Shown here in pieces: positions 23,053-31,881 of a DNA stretch of 42,975 bases. Position 1 is the first letter of the stretch. Every line of letters begins with the position of its first letter. The DNA lies in the NCBI GenBank assembly GCA_016213675.1, contig JACQZW010000095.1, positions 1-42,975 on the forward strand. The letters are read 5' to 3'. Source of the stretch: Acidobacteriota bacterium (GTDB lineage: Bacteria; Acidobacteriota; Thermoanaerobaculia; Thermoanaerobaculales; Thermoanaerobaculaceae). The notes beneath the pieces were generated by a model. It made no database searches and was not told where the DNA came from. It saw only the letters and a list, made by a program, of their open reading frames with translations. Position numbers and translations under genes: made by a program.

Positions 23053-25119
23053 ATGAGAGCCATGCCCACGGCGCTTGCCGCCCTCGTCCTGTTGCCGACC
23101 CTCGCCCTCGCCGACGACGACCCGTTCCTCTGGCTGGAGGAGGTCCAGGGCGAAAAGGCGCTCGCCTGGGTCAAGGAGCAGAACCTCAAGAGCACCGCGG
23201 AGCTCGAGGCGGTGCCGGAGTTCAAGCCGGTGTACGCGCGGACGCTGGAGATCCTCGACTCCAAGGAGCGCATCCCGACGCCGCGGCTCCTCGGCGCCAC
23301 CGTGTACAACTTCTGGAAGGACCAGGCGCACGAGCGCGGCATCTGGCGGCGCACCGGCCTGGCGTCGTACCGCGAGGCGCAGCCGCAGTGGGAGACCGTG
23401 CTCGACGTCGACGCGCTGGCCAAGCAGGACGGGATGCCCTGGGTGTACAAGGGCGCCTCCTGCCTGCCTCCCGTGCACCGTCGCTGCATGATCCAGCTCT
23501 CGCGCGGCGGCGCCGACGCGTCGGTCTACCGCGAGTTCGACACCGTGACGAAGGAGTTCGTCAAGGACGGCTTCTCGCTCACCGAGGCCAAGGCGAACGT
23601 GGCCTGGCGGGACGAGGACACCCTGTGGGTCGGGACCGACTTCGGCCCGGGCTCCCTGACCACCTCCGGCTACCCCCGGATCGTCAAGCTGTGGACGCGC
23701 GGCACGCCGCTCGCCGAGGCGAAGACGGTGTTCGAGGGCCGGGCCGGCGACGTCGCGTCGAGCGGCTACAGCCAGTTCACGCCGGAGGGCCGCTACGACT
23801 TCGTGGCCCGCACGCCGGCGTTCTACCGCCAGGAGACGTTCCTCGTCCTCGGCGGCCGCCTGGTCCGGCTCGACCTGCCGGAGGACGCCGAGATCAACGG
23901 GGTGTTCAAGGACCGCCTGCTCGTCTCGCTGCGCTCCGACCTCAAGGCGGCCGAGGCGACGTACCGGCAGGGCTCGCTCGTCGCCGTCGCCCTCGACGAC
24001 CTGCTGTCCGGCGTGCGCCGGTTCGACGTGCTGTTCGAGCCTTCGGAGCGGGTCTCCCTCGACGGCGTGTCCACCACCCGCAACCACATCCTCGTGAGCA
24101 CCCTCGACAACGTCCGCAGCAAGCTCGCCGTCATGAAGCTCGCCGGCGGCGCCTGGATGCGGGACGAGGTTGCGCTGCCCGGCCTCGGCACGGCCGGGGT
24201 GACCGAGGCGAGCGACGAGGACGACATCTACTTCTTCACCTACCAGGACTTCCTCACCCCGTCCTCGCTCTACCTGGTCGACCAGGGGACGGCGGCCAAG
24301 GTGAAGTCCCTGCCGGCCTACTTCGACCCCGCCGGGATGAATGTCCTGCAGTACGAGGCGACGTCGAAGGACGGGACGAAGATCCCGTACTTCGTGGTCA
24401 CGCCGAAGGGGTTCGCGGCCGACGGCACCGCGCCCACGCTGCTCTACGGCTACGGCGGCTTCGAGATTTCCGAGGTGCCCACCTACAGCGGCTCGAAGGG
24501 CGCGGCATGGCTCGCCCGGGGTGGCGTCTACGCCCTGGCCAACATCCGGGGCGGCGGCGAGTTCGGCCCCCGCTGGCACGACGCGGCGTTGAAGGACAAG
24601 CGCATCAAGTCGTTCGAGGACTTCATCGCGATCGCCGAGGACCTCGTCGCGCGCAAGGTCACCTCGCCGCGCCACCTCGGGATCATGGGCGGCTCGCAGG
24701 GCGGGCTCCTGGTCGGCGGCGCCTTCGCGATGCGGCCGGACCTGTTCGGCGCCGTCGTCTCCCAGGTGCCGCTCGCCGACATGCGCCGCTTCTCCAAGCT
24801 CCTCGCCGGGGCGAGCTGGATGGCCGAGTACGGCGACCCCGACGTTCCCGAACAGTGGGCCTACATCCAGACCTGGTCGCCCTACCACCTGCTCTCGAAG
24901 GACGCGAAGTACCCGCGGCCGTTCTACTGGACCAACACCCGCGACGACCGGGTCCACCCCGGCCACGCCCGCAAGATCGTCGCGAAGATGCAGGCCCTCG
25001 GCAAGCCGGTCCTCTACTTCGAGAACACCGAGGGCGGGCACGGCTCGGGCGCGGTGAACAAACAGACGGCGTACGTCACGGCGCTGGAGTACGCCTACCT
25101 GTGGAAGATGCTCCGGTAG
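23053..25119 (+). CDS. Exported prolyl oligopeptidase-family serine peptidase (S9A)
   Basis: 688 residues. The signal peptide is about MRAMPTALAALVLLPTLALA. The seven-bladed propeller region is about 75-410. The C-terminal alpha/beta hydrolase domain follows, with nucleophile Ser548 in GIMGGSQGG, the acid in NTRDDRVHPGHA (Asp631) and His663 in EGGHGSG. PFLWLEEVQGEKALAWVKEQN at the mature N-terminus is typical of S9A enzymes. It probably cleaves proline-containing peptides in the periplasm. The start ATG 23053 follows GGGAG. The upstream in-frame extension to 22384 overlaps the Zn-ribbon gene in another frame and is not real. Confidence 0.92.
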   Translation: MRAMPTALAALVLLPTLALADDDPFLWLEEVQGEKALAWVKEQNLKSTAELEAVPEFKPVYARTLEILDSKERIPTPRLLGATVYNFWKDQAHERGIWRRTGLASYREAQPQWETVLDVDALAKQDGMPWVYKGASCLPPVHRRCMIQLSRGGADASVYREFDTVTKEFVKDGFSLTEAKANVAWRDEDTLWVGTDFGPGSLTTSGYPRIVKLWTRGTPLAEAKTVFEGRAGDVASSGYSQFTPEGRYDFVARTPAFYRQETFLVLGGRLVRLDLPEDAEINGVFKDRLLVSLRSDLKAAEATYRQGSLVAVALDDLLSGVRRFDVLFEPSERVSLDGVSTTRNHILVSTLDNVRSKLAVMKLAGGAWMRDEVALPGLGTAGVTEASDEDDIYFFTYQDFLTPSSLYLVDQGTAAKVKSLPAYFDPAGMNVLQYEATSKDGTKIPYFVVTPKGFAADGTAPTLLYGYGGFEISEVPTYSGSKGAAWLARGGVYALANIRGGGEFGPRWHDAALKDKRIKSFEDFIAIAEDLVARKVTSPRHLGIMGGSQGGLLVGGAFAMRPDLFGAVVSQVPLADMRRFSKLLAGASWMAEYGDPDVPEQWAYIQTWSPYHLLSKDAKYPRPFYWTNTRDDRVHPGHARKIVAKMQALGKPVLYFENTEGGHGSGAVNKQTAYVTALEYAYLWKMLR

Positions 25120-25318
25120 CCGGAGAGCGGACCGGGCCCCCCGCCCTCCGACCCGGCAAGTCGATGTGGCGTCCGCCTGCGGGCGGCCGCTTTTCCTCCC
25201 TGTCGCGACTGGATATGGCGGCGGCGCGTTCGGCCATTCCGCGGCAAGCCCTCGGCGCCCATCGTCGACCCAGGACCGGAACCGGCCGGAGCCGGACGGT
25301 CCGGGGAGGACGACGGCA

Positions 25319-26194
25319 ATGACGGGATTGCGGACCATCAGAGCGACTGCGACGTTCATGGGAGTGCTGTGTTCGTTGACGATCATGGCCACCGTGCCGG
25401 TCGGGGCGGCGGTCAAGCGCACGCCAGACGCGCTCCGGATCAAGCCCGACATCGTGCTTTCGACGCCGACGGTCGCGCGCACCGGCGTGCTCGCCGACGG
25501 CCGGCACCAGGTGCGGCTGTCGGCCACGGTGCGCTGCGCCTCGAGCGCGGCGACGGTGTCCTGCGGTACGTTCAAGATTCGCGCCGAGCGGAGCGACGAC
25601 CTCGGCCGCACCTACACGTTCCTCGCCGAGGCCGGGATCGCCTCGCTGGGGTCGGGCGGGGTGGCCCTGGTTGGTCCCGCCGAGACGCGGTTCTTCGACG
25701 ACGTCGTGGCGGCGGGGAATACGCGGACCTACCGCGTGACCGCCGATTCCAGCAGCATGGTCGACGAGTCGAACGAGGGCAACAACGTCAAGACCGTGCG
25801 CTACACGGCGACCGGCTGCCCGGGCTCGGACCTCGCCCTGACCAAGGTCCAGCTCATCCGCGACCACTCCGGCGGCGCGCTCGTCCACGTCTGGGTGGCC
25901 AACCGCTGCCTCGAGGACTGCACCGCCAGCATCGTCTACGTCATGGACGTGAGCGAGGCGCTGGACGGCGGCGGGCTGGGCGTCGAGCAGCCGATCGGCA
26001 CGCGGATCCCGGCGAACACCGAGGTCGGGCCGCTCGGCACGACCGTCGCGCCGGGCCGGGCCACCGGCAACCTCACCTACACCGTCAGCATCGAGACGCG
26101 CGGCGGGCCGTGCCGCGAGACCACGACGACCAACACCTCGTGCCGGGTCACGCTGCGCGCGTCGGAGACGGACCGCACGTTCACCTGCCGGTAG
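25319..26194 (+). CDS. Secreted CARDB-like protein
   Basis: 291 residues with an N-terminal signal peptide (about 1-31, ending VPVGAA). Two Ig-like halves are visible. The first ends in the CARDB closing motif MVDESNEGNNVKTVRY (about 150-165). The second starts GSDLALTKVQLIRDHSGGALV and runs to the C-terminus, with several cysteines (GCPGS, NRCLEDCTAS, GGPCRET, TSCRV, TFTCR) that could form disulphides. There is no catalytic motif. GGGGAGGA is eight bases before ATG 25319. It is a paralogue in kind of the proteins at 13019-13531 and 38306-39304. Confidence 0.75.
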   Translation: MTGLRTIRATATFMGVLCSLTIMATVPVGAAVKRTPDALRIKPDIVLSTPTVARTGVLADGRHQVRLSATVRCASSAATVSCGTFKIRAERSDDLGRTYTFLAEAGIASLGSGGVALVGPAETRFFDDVVAAGNTRTYRVTADSSSMVDESNEGNNVKTVRYTATGCPGSDLALTKVQLIRDHSGGALVHVWVANRCLEDCTASIVYVMDVSEALDGGGLGVEQPIGTRIPANTEVGPLGTTVAPGRATGNLTYTVSIETRGGPCRETTTTNTSCRVTLRASETDRTFTCR

Positions 26195-26240
26195 GAGAGG
26201 CTCGGGGTCCGGGGCCCGGGGTCGGCCCCCACCCACCCGG

Positions 26241-26276
26241 GAGACGTTGGGGGCGGCCCTTGCGGCCGCCCGTCTC
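26241..26276. terminator. Hairpin between convergent genes
   Basis: Stem GGGCGGCC / GGCCGCCC (26251-26258, 26264-26271) with loop CTTGC, extended by outer arms GAGAC / GTCTC. It separates the CARDB gene (plus) from the RodZ-like gene (minus). The inner hairpin is almost the same as that at 7600-7620, so it may be a dispersed unit as well as a terminator. Confidence 0.5.
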
Positions 26277-26295
26277 CGCCTCCGTAGGGCTGGTG

Positions 26296-26922
26296 TCAGA
26301 TCGGGAGGTGGGGCTCCTCGGGCGGTCGAGCGGCGAGGTAGCGCGGCTCGATGGAGGCCCAGACGCGCGCCGGGTCGAGGCCGAGCTCGCGCGCGTAGGA
26401 CATCACGAACCCGCGGGTGAACACGCGCTCCGGCAGCGCCCGGAAGTCCTCGCGCTCCAGGCTCTCGATGAAGACGCGGCGGATCCGGGTGCGGGCCGCG
26501 ACCTCGTCGGCCGACCGGCCGCGCGACTCGCGGAGCTGCCGGAGGATCGTCCCGGTGATCTCGGTGCGCTCGTCGATGGCCGGCGCCGCCGGCAGGACCA
26601 GCGCGGCCGCGGCCGTGGGCCGGCTCGCGGGCGAGACGCCCGGTGGCGGTTGCGGCGCGGGAGGCGTGGCGTCGCGTGCCGGCGGTGGAGTAGCGGAGTG
26701 GCGCGGCTCCTCGGCCGCGATGCCGAGCATGCGCAGGTAGGCGGCGTGCAGCGCCCGCTGCAGTCCCCGCTGCTCCTCGGCGTCGGCGGCGGAGTAGAGG
26801 GCGAGCGACCCGGGGGCGAGCAGCGCCGTGAGCCGCTCGTAGGCCCGCTGGACCTCGTCGCGGCTCGCGTCCGGTGCGATTCCGAGGAGCTCCCACGGCG
26901 GGGCATCGTCGAACCGCTTCAC
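26296..26922 (-). CDS. RodZ-like HTH protein with degenerate J-like N-terminus
   Basis: 208 residues. Residues 7-65 (PPWELLGIAPDASRDEVQRAYERLTALL) read like a J domain, but the HPD tripeptide needed to stimulate DnaK is absent. A Pro/Ala-rich linker (75-115) follows. The C-terminal HTH_25 domain (about 122-185), ILRQLRESRGRSADEVAART..FIESLEREDFRALPERVFTRGFVMSYARELGLD, is the RodZ cytoplasmic type. There is no transmembrane helix, unlike true RodZ. The start is GTG 26922, overlapping the stop of the MinD-like gene by 4 nt (GTGA). Tight coupling suggests a partner for that ATPase in positioning or envelope organisation. Confidence 0.75.
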   Translation of the reverse strand: MKRFDDAPPWELLGIAPDASRDEVQRAYERLTALLAPGSLALYSAADAEEQRGLQRALHAAYLRMLGIAAEEPRHSATPPPARDATPPAPQPPPGVSPASRPTAAAALVLPAAPAIDERTEITGTILRQLRESRGRSADEVAARTRIRRVFIESLEREDFRALPERVFTRGFVMSYARELGLDPARVWASIEPRYLAARPPEEPHLPI

Positions 26923-27938
26923 GCGACGGCCTCCGGCTCGACCGGCATCGCGAGCAGTCGGGTGGCGATCGCGGCGAGCTCACCCTCCATCTCGCGGCCG
27001 AGGTGCTCGCCGACCAGCGGCAGGCGCGAGCGGATCGCCATCTCCGCCGGCACCGAGTGGTGGAGGTGGCCGACGTAGCCGATCTCGACGCCGAACAGGC
27101 GGCTCGCCGCGGCGCACATCCCCTCGCCGAGGGCGAGGTCGCGCGCGTCGCGGGCGCGGTTGACGAGGAGCAGCGGGCGGAACGTCGCGACGTGGCGGCG
27201 CAGCCGCTCGCCGGCCTCGGGGTCCTGCCGCGCGATCGCGTCGACCAGCTCGGCTGGAGCCATGGCGCGGCCGTCGTTGGTCTGCGTCACCTGGAGGAGC
27301 AGCGCCTTGAAGTCGTCGCCGGTCTCGGCGAGCCGCAGGTTGCGGAGGAACGCCGCCTTGAGGAAGCGGTAGGCGTTCTCGACCGCCGTCGGCTCGGGCG
27401 CCACGACCATGATGCCGTGCCGGGCGGCGAGGAAGAAGTCGACGACGTTCGGGTGGCTGCCGGCGCCGAGGTCGATGACCACCACGTCGGCGGGCAGGGC
27501 GAGGAGGGCGCGGATCAGGCGGAGCTTCTGCTGGTGCATCGGGCTCGCCACGCTCTGGGCGTTGCGGGCGCCGGATATCAAGGTGAGGCGGGGCACCGGC
27601 GTCGGTACCGCGAGCTCGGCGAGGGTGTCGGCGCGCCGCAGGATGAAGTCCGACAGCGCCGCCTTGGGAAACGGCATGGCGAGCAGCGAGTGGAGGTTCG
27701 GCCCGCCGAGGTCGCCGTCGACGAGCACCACGTCGAGGCCGCGCCCGGCCAGCTCGACGGCGAGGGTCACGGCGACGACGCTCTTGCCGGTCCCGCCCTT
27801 GCCGCCGGCGATCGCGACGATCCGCCGGTCGCCGCCGCGGCCGGACCGGGGCCGCAGGGCACCGGCCGTCCCGAGCTCGCCGAGCGCCGTCACCGCCTCG
27901 TCGATGCGCCGCGATTCGTCGTCGCCACTGGAGCCCAT
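26919..27938 (-). CDS. MinD/FlhG-like ParA-family ATPase
   Basis: 339 residues. Deviant Walker A GGKGGTGKS has signature Lys47 and Lys52. The second motif is VLVDGDLGGPNLHSLL, and Walker B-like VVVIDLGAGSHPNVVDFFL follows. These put it in the MinD/FlhG group (dimerising, usually membrane- or pole-associated). The C-terminal half contains QTNDGR and FRPLLLVNRARD. It lies upstream of, and overlaps by 4 nt, an HTH_25/J-like protein. No flagellar or chemotaxis genes are near, so a motility role cannot be assumed. TAGTCT lies six bases before the ATG at 27938, with no ribosome site. Confidence 0.85.
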   Translation of the reverse strand: MGSSGDDESRRIDEAVTALGELGTAGALRPRSGRGGDRRIVAIAGGKGGTGKSVVAVTLAVELAGRGLDVVLVDGDLGGPNLHSLLAMPFPKAALSDFILRRADTLAELAVPTPVPRLTLISGARNAQSVASPMHQQKLRLIRALLALPADVVVIDLGAGSHPNVVDFFLAARHGIMVVAPEPTAVENAYRFLKAAFLRNLRLAETGDDFKALLLQVTQTNDGRAMAPAELVDAIARQDPEAGERLRRHVATFRPLLLVNRARDARDLALGEGMCAAASRLFGVEIGYVGHLHHSVPAEMAIRSRLPLVGEHLGREMEGELAAIATRLLAMPVEPEAVA

Positions 27939-27944
27939 TCGACA

Positions 27945-27950
27945 AGACTA
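27945..27950 (-). promoter_or_regulatory. -10 hexamer of leaderless MinD-like gene
   Basis: Minus-strand TAGTCT, then TGTCGA, then the ATG at 27938. Spacing is six bases. Confidence 0.5.
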
Positions 27951-27973
27951 CACAACCCGGCGGCGGCCCGCTC

Positions 27974-28684
27974 TCAGAGGTACGGCCGGAGCGCGCGGTG
28001 GAAGCGCGCGGCCATGACCGCGTAGCCGTCGGCGTTGGGGTGGATCGTGTCGCTCATCAGGGCGGGTGAGCCCATGATCCCGTCGAGGACGTCCGGGATC
28101 AGCACCGCGCCGGTCTCCTCGGCGAGGTCGCGGTAGGCTGAACCGAAGCCGCGGCCGAGGAGGGGGATGTCGATGCCGCCGACGACGACGAGAGCGCCGG
28201 TCACGTGGATGCGGCGGACGATCGTCTCGAGGGCGGCGAACGCCTCCTCGCGCGGCACGCCGTTCTTCAAGTCGTTGCCGCCGAGGGTGATGCAGACGAT
28301 GCGCGGCGCGCGCGCCAGCACGACGCGCTCGAGGCGGGCGAGCGCCGCGGCGGTGGTGTCGCCGGGCACCCCGGCGTTGATCACCGGCCGGCCGATCAGG
28401 CGGGCGAGCTGGTCGGGGTAGCTCGCCCCGGCCGGCGCGCCGGTCCCCGCGGTCAGGCTGTCGCCGAAGCAGACGACCGTCTCGCCGCGCGGCGTCGCGT
28501 TGGTGACGTGGGGCCGCGCGACGAGCACGCGGTAGAGGACGATCGCGGCGACCGCGGCGACCGCGACGACGACGAGCCGGCGGAGGATCGGGGAGCCGCC
28601 CTCCGTCGGACCGGCGCCCGGGCGCACCGGGCGCTGGGGCCGCGCCGGCCGCCGGCGTGGGACGGGGCCCGGTCGTGCCGACAT
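27974..28684 (-). CDS. SGNH/GDSL esterase, membrane-anchored (TesA-like)
   Basis: 236 residues. An Arg/Pro-rich cytoplasmic N-terminus and one membrane helix (about 34-52) are followed by the SGNH fold. Block I is VCFGDSLTAG with nucleophile Ser76, block II VINAGVPGDT, block III LGGND (Asn137), and block V SDTIHPNADGY (Asp212, His215). All catalytic blocks are intact, and spacing is like E. coli TesA (lysophospholipase/thioesterase). The catalytic domain should face outward. The ATG at 28684 overlaps the radical SAM gene's stop (TGATG), so the two are translated together. Substrate unknown. Confidence 0.88.
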   Translation of the reverse strand: MSARPGPVPRRRPARPQRPVRPGAGPTEGGSPILRRLVVVAVAAVAAIVLYRVLVARPHVTNATPRGETVVCFGDSLTAGTGAPAGASYPDQLARLIGRPVINAGVPGDTTAAALARLERVVLARAPRIVCITLGGNDLKNGVPREEAFAALETIVRRIHVTGALVVVGGIDIPLLGRGFGSAYRDLAEETGAVLIPDVLDGIMGSPALMSDTIHPNADGYAVMAARFHRALRPYL

Positions 28685-29931
28685 CAGCGTGTCCCGGCCA
28701 GCCGCTCGTGGATCCACGGCTCGAGTCCCGGAGCGAGGTAGAAGCGCGGCTGGAGCAGGTCCTCCTCGCTCGCGATCACGCCATCCGCGACGGCGCGGTG
28801 GGCGAGCGGGGTGCCGGGGTAGATGCGCAGGCCGACGGTGACCCGCAGCGCGTCGAGGGCGAGCGAGGCGGCGAAGGCGAGACTGGCCTCGACCGACTCC
28901 CGGGTCTCGCCGGGACCTCCGAGGAGCAGGAAGCCCATGCAGCGGATCCGGTGCGCCTTGAGCAGCGCCACCGCGGCCCGGACGTCCTCGGGCAGGAAGC
29001 GCTTGTTCATCTCGCGGAGGACCTCGGGGCACGCGCTCTCGAAGCCGAGGCTGACCTCGACGCAGCCGGCGGCGGCCATCGCCGCGACGAGCTCTGCGCC
29101 GACGAGGTGGGGGTAGAGGATGCACCGCCAGGTCACGCGCGGCTCGATGGTCGCGAGGTGGCGGCACAGCTCGAGGGCGTGGCTTTCCGGGATGTTGAAG
29201 GAGTTGTCCACGAAGTAGAAGCGCCGGAAGCCGGCGGCCCCGAGGCGGCGGACCTCGTCGACGACGAGGCGGGGCGACCGGCAGCGGATCGCCCGGCCCT
29301 GGATGCGCGCCGTCGAGCAGTACGAGCAGTCGTTCGGGCAGCCGCGCCGGCTCTGCACCGGGATCCACAGGTCGGGGTCGGCCGGGTCGGCGACGGCGGC
29401 GAGGCTGGGGTCCCACAGCGGCAGGTCGTCGAGGTCGCGGGGGAACTCCGGCTGGGCGGTCCCGCCGCCGGGCACGACCACGCCGGGCAGGCCGGCCGGA
29501 TCGACACCGCGCCGGAGGCGGTCGAGGAGCGCCGGGAAGGCGACCTCGCCGTCGCCGACGACGCCGAGGTCGGCGCCGAGGTAGTCGAGCGCCTCCTCCG
29601 GGAAGATGCTGTAGCCGGCCCCACCGAGGACGATGGGCGCCGCCGAGCACGCGCGGCACTCGTCGACGACCTCCTTGACGCGGGCGAGGAGGAAGCGGGG
29701 GCTCTCCCGGCACTGGTCGTCGATGTTGCGCACCGAGACGCCGATCACCTCGGGCCGCGCGCCGCGGATCGCGTCGCGCACCGCGGCGAGCGGGTCGGCG
29801 GCGCCGAGCAGGTCGACGCACGTCACGTCGTGGCCGGCACGGCGGGTCGCCGCCGCCACCAGGCCGAGGCCGAGCGGCAGCGCGACCATGTTGACCCGCT
29901 CGGTGTTCGCCGACACCAGGAGGACGCGCAC
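28684..29931 (-). CDS. B12-binding-domain radical SAM protein
   Basis: 415 residues. The N-terminal cobalamin-binding-type Rossmann domain (about 1-130) begins MRVLLVSANTERVNMVALPL and includes VIGVSVRNIDDQ and IVLGGAGYSIFPEEAL. The radical SAM core (about 190-390) has the cluster motif RRGCPNDCSYC (Cys198, Cys202, Cys205), GRAIRCRSPRLVVDEVRRL and GFESACPEVLREMNK. The fold matches the BchE/hopanoid C-methylase-like group; the substrate cannot be told. GTG 29931 is chosen because TATCAT lies exactly six bases upstream; the frame continues nine codons further to 29958. The gene overlaps the SGNH esterase gene and is divergent from a second radical SAM gene 62 bp away. Confidence 0.85.
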   Translation of the reverse strand: MRVLLVSANTERVNMVALPLGLGLVAAATRRAGHDVTCVDLLGAADPLAAVRDAIRGARPEVIGVSVRNIDDQCRESPRFLLARVKEVVDECRACSAAPIVLGGAGYSIFPEEALDYLGADLGVVGDGEVAFPALLDRLRRGVDPAGLPGVVVPGGGTAQPEFPRDLDDLPLWDPSLAAVADPADPDLWIPVQSRRGCPNDCSYCSTARIQGRAIRCRSPRLVVDEVRRLGAAGFRRFYFVDNSFNIPESHALELCRHLATIEPRVTWRCILYPHLVGAELVAAMAAAGCVEVSLGFESACPEVLREMNKRFLPEDVRAAVALLKAHRIRCMGFLLLGGPGETRESVEASLAFAASLALDALRVTVGLRIYPGTPLAHRAVADGVIASEEDLLQPRFYLAPGLEPWIHERLAGTR

Positions 29932-29937
29932 GGGCCG

Positions 29938-29943
29938 ATGATA
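29938..29943 (-). promoter_or_regulatory. -10 hexamer of leaderless radical SAM gene (minus)
   Basis: Minus-strand TATCAT, six bases (CGGCCC), then GTG at 29931. Confidence 0.5.
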
Positions 29944-29981
29944 GCGCCCGGGTCGCATTTCGCCGCCACGCTCCCGTTTGC

Positions 29982-29987
29982 TACTCT
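29982..29987 (+). promoter_or_regulatory. -10 hexamer of leaderless radical SAM gene (plus)
   Basis: TACTCT, six bases (CGGCGC), then GTG at 29994. It is back to back with the minus-strand promoter at 29938-29943, 38 bp apart. Confidence 0.5.
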
Positions 29988-29993
29988 CGGCGC

Positions 29994-31832
29994 GTGGGGG
30001 GGTTCCGCAAGGTCGCGCTGCTGCAGTCGCACCAGCAGCTTCCGGCGTGGCACGACTACTACGTGCCCGACCTCGTCGAGCTGTGCATGCTCGCCGCGGT
30101 CGTCCGCGACGACGTCGACGAGGTCACGATCCCGCTCGCCCCGACCGATCGCGACCCGCTCGTCACCTTCGAGCGCTTCGTCCGGTCGCGCCGGCCCGAC
30201 CTCGTGGGGATCTCGGCGTTCACCGGCGGCGCGCACTCGGCCCTCTCCTACGCCGAGATCGCCAAACGGACCGGGGCGGTGGTCGTGATGGGCGGGTATC
30301 ACCCCTCGGCCCTGCCGGACGAGGTGCTGGCCTCGCCGCATGTCGACCTCGTGGTCCGCGGCGAGGGCGAGGAGGCGCTCGCCGAGCTGGTCCGCACCGG
30401 GTCGCCGGAGGCTGTGGGGGGGTTGTCGTTCCGCCGCGACGGCGCGATCGTGCACAACCCGCGCCGCCCGCCGATCGCCGACCTCGACGCCTTCCCGCTG
30501 CCGCTGCGCGAGATCCGGCCGCCGCGCTGCGGCCTGTCCGGGCTCGACTACCACACCGACACCGTCTACGCCTCGCGCGGCTGCCGCGGCAAGTGCACCT
30601 TCTGCGCCAACCACCTGATCGGCGGCGCCTGGCGGGAGCGGCGCCTCGACGGCATCGTCGCCGAGCTCGAGACGATGACCCCGCCGCGCCGGGGCCCGTG
30701 GAAGTACGTCAAGTTCTGGGACTCCTGCTTCCTCTCCGACCCCGAGCGGGTCATCGCGCTGTGCGGCCTGATCCGCGAGCGCGCCCTCGAGAAGCACTTC
30801 CGCTTCATCGTCGAGACCCGCGCCGAGGACGTCATCCGCGCCGCCGACATCCTGAAGCCGATGCGCGCCGCCGGCTTCGTGCGCGTCGGCTGCGGCGTCG
30901 AGAGCCCGAACCGCTCGACCCACCTCCACCTGCGCAAGGGGTTGAACCTCGCTCACGTGGGGCGCGCCGCCGAGCTGCTCGCGGACGCCAACATCCAGTT
31001 CTCCAAGTTCCTCATCGTCGGCCACGAGGGCGAGGGCGAGCGCGACATCCTGGCCTACCCGGACTACGCCCTCGAGCACGGCGTGCGGCTGCAGAACACG
31101 ACGTTCTTCGTGATGACGCCGTACCCGGGCACCGACCTGGCGGCGGACTGGGAGCGGCGCGGCCTGGTCGAGAGCCGCGACTTCGACCTCTACAGCAACT
31201 TCGCCGCGGTGGTGTCGCCGGACGGGATGCCGGCCGGCCGGCTCCAGGTGCTGCACGCGGCGGTGGCGCTGAAGTACGGCGCCCTGCGCCGCTTCACGGC
31301 CGGCAAGCCGGTCGCCGACGCCGTCGCCAAGTGCATGGAGCCGCTGCTCCTGCTCGCCAAGGTCGAGCTGCTGCGGGGCGCCCTGCCGGAGGGCGAGATC
31401 GCCGGGAGGCTGCTCGACGCCCTGTCCGCCGCCGCCGCGCCGAGCGCCCACGGGCGCCGGCCCCGGCGCCGCCGGCGCCTGGCCGACCGCCTCGCCTTCC
31501 GGTTCCACGCCCGCGGCCGCGGGTCCGTCGTCGTCGGCGCGGTGGACCGCGGCGGCGAGGACGAGCTGGTCGTCCACGACGGTCCCGGGCGGCTCCCAGG
31601 GCCGCGGCGGGCGTTCGAGGTCCACGTCTCCCTCGACCGGCTCGTCGCCCTCGGCGCCCGGCTCGACTACCGGCTCCTCGCCGCCGACGCGCTGACGCTG
31701 TACTGGCGGCCGGCGGGGTTCCGGCTCGGCTGGCTGCCGTCGTTCGCCCGCGAGCTGGGCACCGTGGTGTGGGCGGCGGCTGGCCTGGCGGCGTTCCACC
31801 TCGGCAAGGCCGTGACCTTCAGGCATCGGTGA
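29994..31832 (+). CDS. B12-binding-domain radical SAM protein (long form)
   Basis: 612 residues. The N-terminal cobalamin-binding-type domain includes PDLVGISAFTGGAHSALSYA and VVMGGYHPSALPDEVL. The radical SAM motif is ASRGCRGKCTFC (Cys197, Cys201, Cys204). VKFWDSCFLSDPERV, VGCGVESPNRSTHLHLRKG and MTPYPGTDLAADWERRGLV are typical B12-radical SAM landmarks. Beyond about residue 470 is a basic stretch (HGRRPRRRRR) and a C-terminal extension of about 120 residues with a weak hydrophobic segment (AAAGLAAFHLGKAV). The extension is not recognised and is unlike the neighbouring shorter enzyme. GTG 29994 is supported by the TACTCT six bases upstream. The elongation factor gene follows 49 bp downstream, with its own -10-like TACAAC. 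Confidence 0.85.
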   Translation: MGGFRKVALLQSHQQLPAWHDYYVPDLVELCMLAAVVRDDVDEVTIPLAPTDRDPLVTFERFVRSRRPDLVGISAFTGGAHSALSYAEIAKRTGAVVVMGGYHPSALPDEVLASPHVDLVVRGEGEEALAELVRTGSPEAVGGLSFRRDGAIVHNPRRPPIADLDAFPLPLREIRPPRCGLSGLDYHTDTVYASRGCRGKCTFCANHLIGGAWRERRLDGIVAELETMTPPRRGPWKYVKFWDSCFLSDPERVIALCGLIRERALEKHFRFIVETRAEDVIRAADILKPMRAAGFVRVGCGVESPNRSTHLHLRKGLNLAHVGRAAELLADANIQFSKFLIVGHEGEGERDILAYPDYALEHGVRLQNTTFFVMTPYPGTDLAADWERRGLVESRDFDLYSNFAAVVSPDGMPAGRLQVLHAAVALKYGALRRFTAGKPVADAVAKCMEPLLLLAKVELLRGALPEGEIAGRLLDALSAAAAPSAHGRRPRRRRRLADRLAFRFHARGRGSVVVGAVDRGGEDELVVHDGPGRLPGPRRAFEVHVSLDRLVALGARLDYRLLAADALTLYWRPAGFRLGWLPSFARELGTVVWAAAGLAAFHLGKAVTFRHR

Positions 31833-31881
31833 GCTTGCCCGCGGGCGGCGGGTGGGGTACAACGCCCGCGCTGGAGGTTCC

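Noticed and set aside
22630..25611. 993-codon minus-strand open frame opposite prolyl oligopeptidase
   Set aside because: The plus strand encodes a full S9A peptidase with signal peptide and catalytic triad; the minus frame is compositional.
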